From: Cervus elaphus | Lineage: Eukaryota > Chordata > Mammalia > Artiodactyla > Cervidae | NCBI RefSeq assembly: GCF_910594005.1 | Contig: NC_057843.1 | Span: forward strand, 32,399,001-32,463,000 | Reading direction: 5' to 3' | DNA length: 64,000 nt | In this document: positions 35,741 through 47,500 of the stretch, piece after piece | Layout: every line of letters starts with the position of its first letter | Position numbering within the stretch: position 1 is the first letter of the stretch | Notes under the pieces: model-generated | What the model saw: the letters and a program-made list of their open reading frames with translations, nothing else | Database searches by the model: none | What the model was told of the DNA's origin: nothing | Made by a program: the position numbers and the translations under genes

Positions 35741-38459
35741 CTTTTTTATTTTTACTTAGAAGTACCCCCAAACTAATAGTAGATGCACAATTCATATTTT
35801 ATGAATAATTGCTACTACCCAAAATTTTTATATTATTTTTCAATAAAAATCTGTTATTTTATTAAATAGAAAATATAATTTATTAATAATGTAATCTTTA
35901 AAAATATTTCTGTTTTTTAGCAAATATAATTAACTTCTGTATTTTATATAGTAATAATTCTTAATTTTTCTTCTTTTTTATAGTATTCTATAGTCTTTTT
36001 GTTTTACTTCAAGAATAAAAATCTGAAATATATGTTTTGCTCTCAAATTTAATGCCTTCTATCAGATAATTTTACTGTAGTATCACAGATAATCCTCTTA
36101 CTCTCCAGTGCTTGTGTTTTTGATGATTAAGGGTTTTTCTTATAATTATCAAAACTGGAAAATTATCATTGATGTCATGTTACCTTCTAATTTGAAAACT
36201 TTAGATTTTGGCAGTTGGTCAAATAATGTCTTTTATACCAAAAAAATTTGTAATTATAAATTGCATTCCATTTTTTGACCTGTGTCTTTAGGCTCCTTTA
36301 GAATTCCTTAATTTTTCATTTTATTTCATAAAATTACAAGTTTTGAACAATATAAAGCTACACATTTGTAAAACATCTTTTACTTTGGTATGCTTTATAT
36401 TTTCTCATTATTGAATATGAGTTGCTCAGTTTTGGCAGGAACACAAAATATGTGATGCTGAGTTTGTCTTGGGGCATCATATTGATTACTCCCAATATTG
36501 GCAAGGTTTAGTAGTCATCATTTGTTTAAGGTAGTGAGTGGTAGGTGTCTTCACTGTGCTTATATCACCAGTTTACCCTTTAAAATAATAAATATCTTGT
36601 GAACAAATCATTTTAAGACTTACTTAAGTATTTTGTAATCTTAAAGCATTCAGTCACTAGAATCCACTGGACTTTAGAATCCATTAATAATTCCTAACAG
36701 AATCAGAATAATTGTTGTTATTACCAAACAGTAGTTTCCTAATTCAATCATTCCTTCTCCTCGGGTGTCATACTGCAAGAAGTAATTTTCCTTTTCTATT
36801 TTATTTATTTGTTTGCTTCCTTACTTTTTTTTTTTTTTTTGCAATAGTGTGAGTGTTACTTACTGATTCTTCCAATTGGCTGCAATCCTTTACTTTTATA
36901 TTTTGTTTTGTTTTGATGCACAGATTTTCTTGGTTTGTCTAGTAGATGAAATTTTATCAGATTTGATCCTTTTAAGCCAGTTTTTTGGGGGTTTTTTGAC
37001 ATGCCCTTTCTGTACACCTCTCACTTCTTTGAGAAATTCATTTTTGGGGGAAACAAGAAAATATCTCAGGTTGAACTTATTCTTTCTTATACTCCACACT
37101 CATCAATTGCCTATATCTCCAAGAATCCCTAGTTCCCATTAGAGAAGAAAAGTATTCAATAACCAAAATGTGGGTGCTAGCTTTCCTTGCTACTAAGGGG
37201 TCATTGCATTCAAACCCTCTCAACTGATAGAGTTAGGATATAAAATAAAACTGTTTATTCACATACATATGAAATGCGTGTATGTATAGACAAACAAGCA
37301 TACCCAGGACCAGGTAGTTGAGTTAGTTTAAGAATGTGTAAATTGACAGCTTAAATCTGTTCAAACCTGGGACAACCAGAGTTGGCTAAAAAACAAATGG
37401 AGCATAACCCCTCCCCCTCAAAGCTATTTTCCTGGCCTCTACTGAAATAAATAGTCTGCATCCAAAATGTGGTGATTCATAATCTCAAAGTAAAACCCCT
37501 CTTTTGAGAGCTTATTTCTAGATAATTTATGATTTGTTTCTAGTCTGCATATTTATGCTCTGTAGAGTTATCCAAGTTGTGTAGTTTTTGCAGCATGTAT
37601 TTACCCACCCTGTATCTATATCAATTTTTATATTTTGCTATCCAAAACTGCATAGACAAATGCATCAGATTATGTTGATAACTCCAATCTCAATGAAAAG
37701 TCACAGTCTTTCTATCCTTGGTCCTTTCCATATTTTTAACTCCCTACTCTTTGACAGTGAGAAATTCGGTTTCCTTTATCCAAGATACATGCAGCTCTTT
37801 GCTGAAATTTTGACTATACAAAACATGATATCAGAAGTGCTATTGCCTCTGGAAAACAAACCTACTATTTAGAGTTTAATGTCCGTTGGGACTTCTTTTT
37901 TGCCTTTAGTATAAGGATATTTGATTCTAATTCTGTGTTTAAAAGTTACTTGGTTTAATTATTTTTTATTCCCTTTAGTGTGATTATGTTGTTTATTTGA
38001 TATATGGTTAGATTCACTTGAATATATGTTAAATTTTATAGGTTTTTACCTCTTCTTTATGTATTGTGTTTATTTAACTGTTTATTTATGAGTATGTGAA
38101 ACATTGAAATGGTTTGAAATGACAGGACTTTTGCAGAAAGATAGAGAAGTGTTTGATTTCCTTCATTCCCTATATCTTCTCCATCCTCTTTCTACCCATC
38201 CCTTACAGGCAGCCAATTTCATTAATCCCTCATTACCTTTCTTGTGTCTTTTTGTTCAAAACTACAGATACAGAAGTATTTTCATATTTCTCCTTTTGTT
38301 CCTTATACAAAATAGCATACTATAAATCTTGAGTCACCAGCATTTTCAAGGGTATAATAGAGATGCTTCTGTAACAAGAAAGAAAAAAATTCACAAAATT
38401 TAATTGACAAGTTTAAAAATTAAAATTTAACACAAAATTTTTATAATACTGGAAAGAAT
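35741..38459. other. Long AT-rich stretch, no gene recognised
   Basis: A T run lies at 36823-36840. Part of 38110-38330 may be an ancient L1 or other old repeat. The frames at 36876-37142, 37588-37872 and 38104-38325 match no family that I know and have no coding bias visible by eye. Confidence 0.45.
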
Positions 38460-39330
38460 GGAATTGTTTGAAAGGATAGTTCTCTTAATTAGCATTCAGT
38501 TAGTGCTTACCATTAACAGAATTCATTGCAAAGCTTCATCTGTTAATGCTAATCTGTAATCAGAGTTTATATAAGTCATCTTTGAGTTTATCTTTTTTCC
38601 TTAGATACTGCTATATTCTATTATCTATCTGTGAGTGTGTGGTTTTAATTGAATGTTTTATCACTTGAAAGGCATTTGTAGAATTGTTTAAATTCTTCTT
38701 TTGGTATGTACCTTTTAGCACGTCATCACATTGCAGATCAATCACTTCCAAATTAAAGTTAGGTGGAAGCTCCTCAATTACACAGTTAAATGGATTGTGA
38801 AATACAAAAATTTCCTTTGTACTTGTATCAAGGTCTGAAAAATGCTATTGATGTGTAATTTGAACTTAAAAAATATATTTGCAGCAAATTTTTGCAGAAT
38901 TACAGATCTTTCTGTTTGTTTTAACTTTTGGACAGGATGAAAACTGTTTTAAGGAACTTGACATTACTTGTGATTCACTCTCAAAATGACTGCCACAATG
39001 TAAGTTTCAATGTAATCACTGTTTTACCTGAATTTACTAAGAAATATTTTCAAGTGTATTGCAAAAGTGAATTTCCAAAACCATTTAGTGCTCAATAATA
39101 GTGACTGAGAGTGGTTTTTGCAATTCAGAAGAACTTCAATCTTGGCCTTGAGCTCAATAAATTGAAATAGAACCTCACCATTGCTAACACATAAAATGGC
39201 TGTGTTGTAGAATAGAACTGGATGCTAAGCTTTTGATGTGATAAAAACTCACAGCATTAACTATGATCAGGTTCACAGTGTAAATGACATATACCATAGT
39301 GCTGATTTAATTATAAAGCTAGGCATTTAC
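38460..39330 (-). pseudogene. Decayed hAT-superfamily transposase, C-terminal half
   Basis: On the minus strand several short frames line up in the order expected of a hAT transposase C-terminus, like that domesticated in SCAND3/ZBED5-type and GTF2IRD2-type proteins. From right to left come FIELKAKIEVLLNCKNHS followed by TKWFWKFTFAIHLKIFLSKF, then VFHNPFNCVIEELPPNF with LEVIDLQCDDVLKGTY, then EFKQFYKCLSSDK. Last comes SKMTYINSDYRLALTDEALQ, a stop codon, and ILLMVSTN. The LxLIDLQC and ALTDExLQ blocks are the characteristic ones. At least three frameshifts or stops separate the blocks, and no terminal inverted repeats or zinc finger are seen. It is a fossil DNA transposon or a retrocopy of a derived gene. 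Confidence 0.75.
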
Positions 39331-40023
39331 TTTTCTCTTCAAAATGTCTTTTGATAAATATTACAATGAATAGTATAGGTTTTAAACAAATTATTCACAA
39401 TTTTTGTACATTTATAGAAAGAAGCCTTTTTTTTCCTATTCTACACATATTTTTCTATGATGAATTTTAATACTTTTTAGCATATTCCACTTGAAGTTAT
39501 ACTAAATTAGTGTTTTCTCAGTTTCTTCTAAAAAGTACTTGCCTATAATCATGGAAACTCTTAGTAGAAGGTAGCACTCTAATTTTTCAATCTCTTCATA
39601 TTGGCATTGACTCCTTGAATAAACAACTAAGCAGAATCAATTATAACTTTGTACTCTTCAAAATTCAGTACAAATAAATCAAAATCATATGCCTTGTTTA
39701 TCAAATTGTTCACAAATATTTAGTAACTTATGTAAAAGATCTCATAGTATATAGGATAGTTTATTTTCTATATAAGAACTATTTTATATTAATTCAGATG
39801 ATTTGAGAAATATGAAAATATTATATTTGGTGGTTTGCTCCTAATTAACTATTAATGTTGTTCCCAGTGTTCTCAAATCTTCAAGAAATTGTTCTCGTTT
39901 ATTTTCTCTAGAAACATTTCTTTGATGGCTGCAATCAAATAGTAATTAATTAACTATCCATCACTGAATGTCTTTCCTGTGTGGCTAGAAAATGAATCAC
40001 TGAAACCTTCCTTTCATCACAGC

Positions 40024-40066
<43 letters not shown>

Positions 40067-40194
40067 CCTACTATTTTTATGAAGTAATTCTGCTGTTATA
40101 AGCTGTTTTACTATATATAATCTTATTCCTCTAGCCATTAGTTTCCTGTGACTTGAGAATATTGTGGTGAGTGCTTACAATTCAAATCAAAGCC
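39331..40194. other. Unassigned; (CA)n at 40026-40063
   Basis: Sequence beyond the hAT blocks up to about 39720 could hold its N-terminal half, but I could not find supporting motifs. A perfect CA run is the only clear feature. Confidence 0.45.
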
Positions 40195-40590
40195 ACTGAC
40201 AGTCCAGTTTAGAAATGGGCAAAAGAATTGGATAAATATTTTTCCAAAGAAAATATGCAAATGGCCAATAAGCATATGAGATGATACCTGGCATTGTTAG
40301 ACACTAAGGAAATGTGAATCAAAACCACACTGAGATGCCAGTTCACACCCATTAGGATAGATCTAGTTTAACAAAACAAAAATAATAAATGTTAGCAAGG
40401 ATGTGGAGAAACTGGAACACTTGAACATTGCTAGTAGGAATGTAAAATAGTATCAGTTTGGAAAACAATTTGAGTCTTTTTTTATTTTAAGTTCAGTCTA
40501 ATTTTGCCAAATTATCCAACAATTCCACAGTTAAGTATTTATGCAAAAGAAATGAAAATTTATATGAAAACTTGCACACAATCTTAGAAG
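40195..40590 (+). mobile_element. Old L1 ORF2 end, plus strand
   Basis: Readable L1 words are AATATGCAAATGGCCAATAA, GTGAATCAAAACCACACTGAG, GTTAGCAAGGATGTGGAGAA and GCTAGTAGGAATGTAAAATAG. It is diverged and truncated on both sides. Confidence 0.8.
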
Positions 40591-41067
40591 CTTTTTGTGT
40601 GTGTGTGTGAGAGTCAAAAGTTGGCTCATCTCTAACTCTGTTATCTGCAGAACAAAATAACCCTTTGCTCTGTTAGTCATAATGGGATCTGTATAGCACA
40701 GGTCATGTAAGAAATCTTGGCACCAGAATGCCTCACAGTGAATCCAATGGCACTAATCTATCTCACGGTGAATACAGTGCAGTCATCCTATAGATTTTTC
40801 CCCAGTCTCTCAAATTGTTGTGGAAATAGTTATACATAAAAACTGAAAGAATCCCTAGTGGGTTTCCTAATTTTTTTAGTTGGGTCTATTGCAGTACAAA
40901 GGATCAAGTGAAAATCCCTTTACTGCATTTTGCCAAGAAAGTAAGGCAATAGCAGGGTTGATGATTTTTATCATATCATTACTAGATTGATGTTTTGACC
41001 AGTTAAAAAATCAGGTGGATAATAATGGTAAATTGTTGGGTATGTAGTCTCCTTTTTATGCCAATTT
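40591..41067. other. Unassigned sequence
   Basis: A short GT run lies at 40597-40611. Nothing else recognised. Confidence 0.45.
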
Positions 41068-43092
41068 CAGCTGTGGATCCCATTCTACTGTTTTGCTCTA
41101 TTTCTTTGCATTGATCACTGAGGAAGACTTTCTAATCTATCCTTGCTATTCTTTAGAACTCTGCATTCAAATGGGTATATGTTTCCTTTTCTCCTTTGCC
41201 TTTCGTTTCTCTTCTTCTCACAACTATTTGTTAGGCCTCCTCAGACAGCCTATTTGCTTTTTTGCATTTCTTTTTCTTGGGGATGGTCTTGATCACTGCC
41301 TCCTGTACAATGTCATGAACCTCCGTCCATAGTTCTTCAGGCACTCTATCAGATCTAATCCCTTGAATCTATTTCTCACTTCCACTGTATAATCATAATG
41401 GATTTAATTTACGTCATACCTGAATGGTCTAGTAGTTTTCCCTACTTTCTTCAATTTAAGTCTGAATTTGGAGGTAAGGAGTTCATGGCCTGAGCCACAG
41501 TCAGCTCCCAGTCTTGCTTTTGCTGACTGTATAGAGCTTACCATCTTTGGCTGCAAAGACTATAATCAGTCTGATTTCAGTATTGACCATCTGGTGATGT
41601 CCATGTGTAGAGTTTTCTCTTGTGTTCTTGGAAGAGCATGTTTGCTGTGACCAGTGTGTTCTCTTGGTAAAACTCTATTAGCCTTTGCCATGCTTCATTC
41701 TGTACCCCTAAGGCCAAGTTTGCCTGTTACTCCAGGTGTTTCTTAACTTCTTACTTTTGTTTTCCAGTCCCCTATAATGAAAAAGACATCTTTTTTGGTG
41801 TTAGCTCTAGAAGGTCTTGTAGATCTTCACAGAATCGTTCAACTTCTTCAGCATTACTGGTTGGGGCATAGACTTGGATTACTGTGATATTGAGTGGTTT
41901 GCCTTGGAAATAAATAGAGATCATTCTGTCATTTTTGAGATTGCATCCAAGTACTACATTTCAGACTTTTATTGACTATAATGGCTACTCCATTTGTTCT
42001 ATGGGATTCTTGCCCACAGTAGTAGATATAATGGTCAATTGAGTTAAATTCACCCGTTCCAGTCCATTTTAGTTTTCTGTTTCCTAAAATGTCAATGTTC
42101 ACTCTTGCCATCTGGACATGGAACAACAGACTGGTGCCAGATCAGGAAAGGAGTACGTCAGGTATGTATATTGTCACCCTGCTTATTTAACTTATATGCA
42201 GAGTACATCATGTGAAATGTTGGGCTGGAGAAGCACAAACTGGAATCAAGAATGCTGGGAGAAATATCAGTAACCTCAGATATGCAGATGATACCACACT
42301 TATGGCAGAAAGCAAAGAAGAACTAAAGAGCCTCTTGAAGAAAGTGAAATAGGAAAGTGAAAAAGTTGGCTTAAAACTCAACATTCAGAAAACTAAGATC
42401 ATGGCATACAGTCCCATCACTTCATGGCAAATAGATGGGAAAACAATGGAAAGAGTGACAGACTATATTTTTGGGGGGGCTCCAAACTCACTGCAGATGT
42501 TGACTGCAGCCATGAAGTTAAAAGACACTTGCTCTTTAGAAGAAAAGTTATAACCAACATAGGCAGTATATTAAAAAGCAGAGACATTGCTTTGCCAACA
42601 AAGGTCCATCGAGTCAAAGCTATGGTTTTTCAGTAGTCATATATAGCTGTGAGAGTTGGACTATAAAGAGGCTGAGCACCAAACAATTGATGCTTTTTAA
42701 CTGTGGTGTTGGAGAAGACTCTTGAGACAGCGCTCCAAAACTCTTCTTGAACAGCAAGGAGATCCAACCAGCCCATCCTAAAGGAAATCAGTCCTGAATA
42801 TTCATTGGAAGGACTGACGCTGAAGCTGAAGCTCCAATACTTTGACCACCTGATGCGAAGAACTGACTCATTTGAAAATTTCCTGATGCTGGGAAAGATT
42901 GTGGGCAAGAGGAGAAGGGGATGACAGAGGATAAGATGGTTGGATGGCATCACCAACTCAATGGATGTGAGTTTGAGTAAGCCCCTGGGAGTTGGTGATG
43001 GACAGGGAATCCTGGTTTACTGCAGTCCATGGGGTTGCAAAGAGCTGGACACAACTGAGCCACTGAACTGAACTGAACTGAACAACTGTGGA
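41068..43092 (+). mobile_element. BovB LINE with inverted 5' segment and target duplication
   Basis: A reverse segment at 41078-42116 holds the endonuclease-to-linker part. It joins at 42117 (GGACATGGAACAACAGACTG) to a plus-strand segment reaching the BovB tail at 43082. Roughly 0.9 kb of RT sequence between the two parts is missing. CAGCTGTGGA (41068-41077) and CAACTGTGGA (43083-43092) match 9 of 10. Inversion, internal loss and flanking duplication together are the signature of twin-primed reverse transcription. Confidence 0.9.
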
Positions 43093-43751
43093 AACTGTTG
43101 ACTGAAAAAAAAGTGGTCTAAAAATTGAGAGGTTTCTTTGGTGGGAATCCTGAAGACCTGAGGTAACTGTTTTTGCTAAGGTGGAGAAAGGAGCCAGACT
43201 ATATAGAAATTTGCAGCAAGGGGCAGGTAATCTGAATATTAAAAGATTATGGTTAATTAAGGGAAACCAGACCTCTTGCATTAAGGAATTTGATGTATGG
43301 AAAGATGCAAGCATCCAGGCTTACTGAAATCATTTCTTTTATATGCATCTCATCAGGGGCCATATCTTTTCTGACCCTCTCATCCTTAATTCCTCTACCA
43401 TAAAGGGTGACAGATGTAGCTAATGGCTGCCTGAAGTCTGGTATTGTTTCACCTGGGCTCAGAAATTTGCATTTGAAAGGCTGAAATGAAATCCTTGATG
43501 GCTGTAACATGGCTTGTTTACTGGTATAGCAGAAAATATTTCATTTCACAGAAATATTTCATTTCACATGTCTTTAACAAATTACTGAAGCTCCTGGCAC
43601 TTTAGTATACAGCTCTTTGCAGGTATTAACCTAAATAGTCCTTTCATTTCTATTCATATCTGAAAGAAAATCAGATACAGCCTGATGCCTCCATTGTCTT
43701 AACTAGGACTTACAGTAAATCTCCTCTTTGTTTGGGGAGTCCTTAATCATC
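43093..43751. other. Unassigned sequence, possibly an old LTR
   Basis: The stretch is less AT-rich than its surroundings and reads like retroviral leader or LTR DNA in tone (CCATATCTTTTCTGACCC), but I cannot assign a family. The frame 43253-43510 on the minus strand matches nothing. Confidence 0.3.
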
Positions 43752-44492
43752 TTTCAGTTCAGTTCAGTTCAGTTCAGTCGCTCAGTGGTATCTGACTCTT
43801 TGCGACCCCATGAACCACAGCACACCAGCCCTCCCTGTCCATCACCAACTCCCGGAGTCCACCCAAACCCATGTCAATTGAGTCAGTGATGCCATCCAAC
43901 CATTTCATCCTCTGTCGTCCTCTTCTCCTCCTGCCCTCAATCTTTCCCAGCATCAGGGTCTTTTCCAATGAGTCAACTCTTCGCATCAGGTGGCAAAAGT
44001 ATTGGAGTTTCAGCCTCAACCTCAGTCCTTCCAATGAACACCCAGGACTGATCTCCTTTAGGATGGACTGGTTGGATCTCCTTGCAGTCCAAGGGACTCT
44101 CAAGAGTCCTCTCCAACACCACAGTTCAAAAGCATCAATTCTTCTGCACTCAGCTTTCTTTATAGTCCAACTCTCACATCCATACATGACTGCTGGAAAA
44201 ACCATAGCCTTGACTAGTCGGACCTTTGTTGGAAAAGTAATGTCTCTGCTTTTTAATATGCTATCTAGGTTGGTCATAGCTTTCCTTCCAAGGAGTAAGC
44301 ATCTTTCAATTTCATGGCTGCAATCACCATCTGCAGTGATTTTGGAGCCCCCCAAAATAAAGGCTGCCACTGTTTCCACTGTTTCCACATCTATTTGCCA
44401 TGAAGTGATGGGACCAGATGCCATGATCTTAGTTTTCTGAATGTTGAGCTTTAAGCCAACTTTTTCACTCTCCTCTTTCACTTTCATCAAGA
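43752..44492 (-). mobile_element. Young BovB 3' end, minus strand
   Basis: A (TTCAG)n-rich tail at 43753-43780 is followed by the ORF2 C-terminal region in reverse, ending in the RT C-terminal flank at 44492. It is 5'-truncated. It is the best preserved BovB piece in the window. No clear target duplication. Confidence 0.9.
43774..44490 (-). pseudogene. BovB ORF2 C-terminal 238 codons, uninterrupted
   Basis: This frame is open across the whole retained part of ORF2. It covers the region after the RT palm (KVGLKLNIQKTKIMASGPIT), the block SKITADGDCSHEIERCLLLG, the Cys/Trp-rich stretch VMYGCESWTIKKAECRRIDA and the C-terminus with DGITDSIDMGLGGLRELVMD. The natural ORF2 start, endonuclease and catalytic residues are absent, so it cannot act as a LINE protein. 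The lack of stops indicates recent insertion and not selection. Confidence 0.85.
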
Positions 44493-44528
44493 TACTACAA
44501 AATGCAAGATTTCCATTAATTATATTCT

Positions 44529-44741
44529 GTGCTTCCCTGGTGGCTCAGTGGTAAAGAATTTGCCTCCTGATGCAGAGATGCATGTTCGATCCCTGGGTCA
44601 GAAAGAATCCCCAGGAGAAGGAAATGGCAACCTATTCCAGTATTCTTGCCTGGGAAATCCCATGGACAGAGGAACTTGACAGGCTACAGTCCATGGGGTT
44701 TCATCACGAAAGAGTTAGACATGACTTAATGACTAAAAACT
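44529..44741 (+). mobile_element. Bov-tA SINE
   Basis: The head GCTTCCCTGGTGGCTCAGTGG, the B-box-like TGTTCGATCCC and the body CCAGTATTCTTGCCTGGGAA are well preserved. It lies 37 bases from the BovB 3' piece, with no clear flanking repeats. Confidence 0.92.
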
Positions 44742-46312
44742 AAGTGATTTGACTAGAAACAGCAAATGATTGCTCTAGATGAGCTGGAAGTATCAAGCAA
44801 TCTGCATGCCTTGGTAAAACACTTGCATGCCAGATAGAAGAAGATACATCCTGGAAGATTTTTGGTCTTCTATTTTGATGAACATTCCAGGAATCTAATG
44901 ATTTTTGGAATATTGATGTATTTGTCTAAACTAAAGTATAATTTACTGAAGTGTATACCATATGCCACAAAAAAGCCAAATCTTTGAGGATGTACCTCTT
45001 GAATATTGGAGTTACCATACACCATAACAAAGCATGTTGTTCAGATGCAGTTATTATGCATACTAAAAGGCTTCCAATCTTTAAAATATCAAAGGTAAGC
45101 ACAAAAGCAAAGGTTTTATAGTAGATCTAGGTTACCAGATAAACTCTTCTCCCACTTGGACCATTTGATACAGCAAACTCAATACTATCAGTTTTTTTTT
45201 TTTTTAATCAAACATGTGCTAGATACAGCCTTTGCTCAGCTGCAATAGAAAACTCACATAATTCACAGAATTTTTGGAAGAAGACATGTTGATTTTTAAT
45301 AATAATTAACTCTCAGTTTAAACAGTACCTCCTGACTATTACTAAATCCAAACAGACACTAAATACCTAATTATCAGAAACCAAGGTGCCTATCATGAAT
45401 TGTATGTTATCTCATCAAATAAATCATGAGACTAAAGATTGAGGGATGAATACTTTTATGAAATTGAAATGGCATAAGACCAGGCCCAGTCAGGTCCAGA
45501 AGCCAAAAGAAGCATACAAAATGCTGACAAACTCCCTTGCTCTTTTCCTACTGTATCACTGCTTCTCAGCCCATATTTAACAAGATAATAAGAGGATATG
45601 AAGGTTAATGCAAAATGAAAAGTTAGGGATTCAGAAATTATTACTGGACAAATTGGAATTCAAGGTGAAATGTATTAATTAAAATAAAAAGACATTTTAA
45701 TGATTAAATTATAATCCATAGGAAAGATCTAAATATAATGAGTCATTTGGATAGTTTTGAAATCCATTAAATATAACCTAAAATGTTTATGGAAAAGTAG
45801 TATAAACATGGTTATGTTATTGGATTTAAAATCACCTCATTCTGTGGAATATCATGTGGGAAAGAATAAGCATACAAAGGACTTAATTTGAAGTTAATGT
45901 AATTGATATATGTTAAATTATGAAAATAGTGAATGTGTCTACCTTTTAAGTCCCTACAAAGCAGACATTTATCAAACCAGGAAAAAAATTTAATAAAAAG
46001 ATACATTTTTAAATAGTTAAAATTTTTATGTAGTTAATAATTTTGAGCAAATATATAATGTATAAAATTGCAAGTAATGTAAAAGAATGAAGCAGACCAA
46101 AAATACTTACTTTCTATAGTTAGTTTAAAAACGTTTTTGATTTAAAGTTGTAGTTTATAACTAAAGTTCAAAAATATATGAAATGGATATATGATAACAT
46201 TAAAAAATGAAATTAACATCTTAAAATATTAGTTGCTACTTAATTCCTATATATAAATATATAATGCGAAATCTTCATTTCATTGATAGAAGTTGGAAAT
46301 ATGTTCTGAATG
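44742..46312. other. Unique AT-rich sequence
   Basis: A T run lies at 45190-45206. Nothing else recognised. Confidence 0.5.
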
Positions 46313-46912
46313 TGTTAGTTTTATGTTGCTTCTCTAACAAATTATCAAAAATTTAGTGACTTAAATAATACTCATTTATCATCTCATATTTTCTAATGTC
46401 AGAAGTCCACATGGGCTCAGGCATATATGCTGCAGAACATCTTAAACCAGTCCTAAACCAAGGTGTTAGAAGCTCGGGCTCTTACCTGGAGTACTTGAGA
46501 GCTTTTTCCATGGTCATTCAGTTTGTTGGCAGAACTCACTCTCCTGTGAATGTAAGATTTGCTGGCTTTTAGCTGGGATTCCTTCTCAGCTTCTAGGGGC
46601 TGTCTGCATTCCTTGTCTCATGTCACCTTCCATCTTGAAAGTCAGCTTTATCTTTTGGCTTCAGTATCTCCAAATCCCTCTTCTACTACACCTCTATGAC
46701 TTTCTAGTCTGCCTTCAGCTAAGAGATGATTCTGCTTTTAAGGGCTCATCTGACAACATTGGGCCACCAGATAATTCCAGATAATATCCCAAATTTAATG
46801 CCAACTTTTAATTATATCTGAAAATATGCCTTTAGTCATGTAACATATTTAGGAATGTGACACCAGAAGACAGGGATGAAGTTTTTAGGGACAAAATTCT
46901 GCCTACCACACT
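46313..46912 (-). mobile_element. MLT1-like (MaLR) LTR, minus strand
   Basis: It starts TGTTAGTTTTATGTTGC and ends ATTCTGCCTACCACA, that is TGTGGTAGGCAGAAT when reversed, the usual start of an MLT1 LTR. CTTCTAGGGGCTGTCTGCATT and the run GGGCCACCAGATAATTCCAG agree. About 600 bases, with no second LTR nearby, so a solo LTR. Confidence 0.8.
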
Positions 46913-47364
46913 GAACAAGGCATTTTGTTGTGTTTTGTTTGCTCCAAAAGCTAGCCAGAAGTAGATAAAATATTAACTGAACCAATAAAGACCTTAGTTT
47001 AGGAAGCACGATGTTAGTTATGGAAAATGAAAACAATTTTAATAATGCATATAGAAAAACTCTCTCTCTTAATGACAAAATGCTAAATTCTAAAAACAAT
47101 AAAGGGAAATGAATGTAAAGAGTAAAAATAATTATTATATTGAAAAGTATGTAAAACTGTAAAATAAATTAAAAACATTTAATAAATGGTGATGTTATTT
47201 ACAAAGTAAATGAATTGTGAACAAGTAAGTAGGCAAAATTAGATAACTTATGTCTCTCTAAAACCTATGATATGAATAGCAGCCATAATAGTAGAAAACA
47301 GTTCTAAGGAAATAATGTAAAATATAGTGTTTTCTTCCAGCTTTGTAATATAATTGAGACAATA
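46913..47364. other. Unassigned AT-rich sequence
   Basis: Nothing recognised. Confidence 0.5.
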
Positions 47365-47416
47365 AGCTGTAATATATTTATTTTTTTAATTTTTTATTTT
47401 AGCTGTAATATATTTA
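47365..47416 (-). repeat. 20-base L1-tail insertion with exact 16-base target duplication
   Basis: AGCTGTAATATATTTA occurs at 47365-47380 and 47401-47416. The 20 bases between, reversed, read as an A-rich tail of the form AAAATAAAAAATTAAAAAAA, close to the L1 tail at 130-156. On the minus strand the site is CTTT/AAAT, L1-endonuclease-like. Confidence 0.75.
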
Positions 47417-47500
47417 AAGTGTACCACATGTAATATATTTAAAGTGTACCACATGTACCACATGTATACCACATGTATACATAAAGTGTACCACTTATGT
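47404..47500 (+). repeat. 25-base tandem duplication and short decayed repeats
   Basis: TGTAATATATTTAAAGTGTACCACA is represented twice (47404-47428, 47429-47453; the second follows directly). After it come shorter TGTACCACA and TGTATACCACA copies to about 47500. Confidence 0.75.

Noticed and set aside
37588..37872. 94-codon frame suggesting an exon
   Set aside because: No family match, no clear splice signals, and no support from neighbouring sequence.
43093..43751. Possible solo LTR
   Set aside because: The tone is LTR-like, but I could not find TG...CA ends, a target duplication or a family match.
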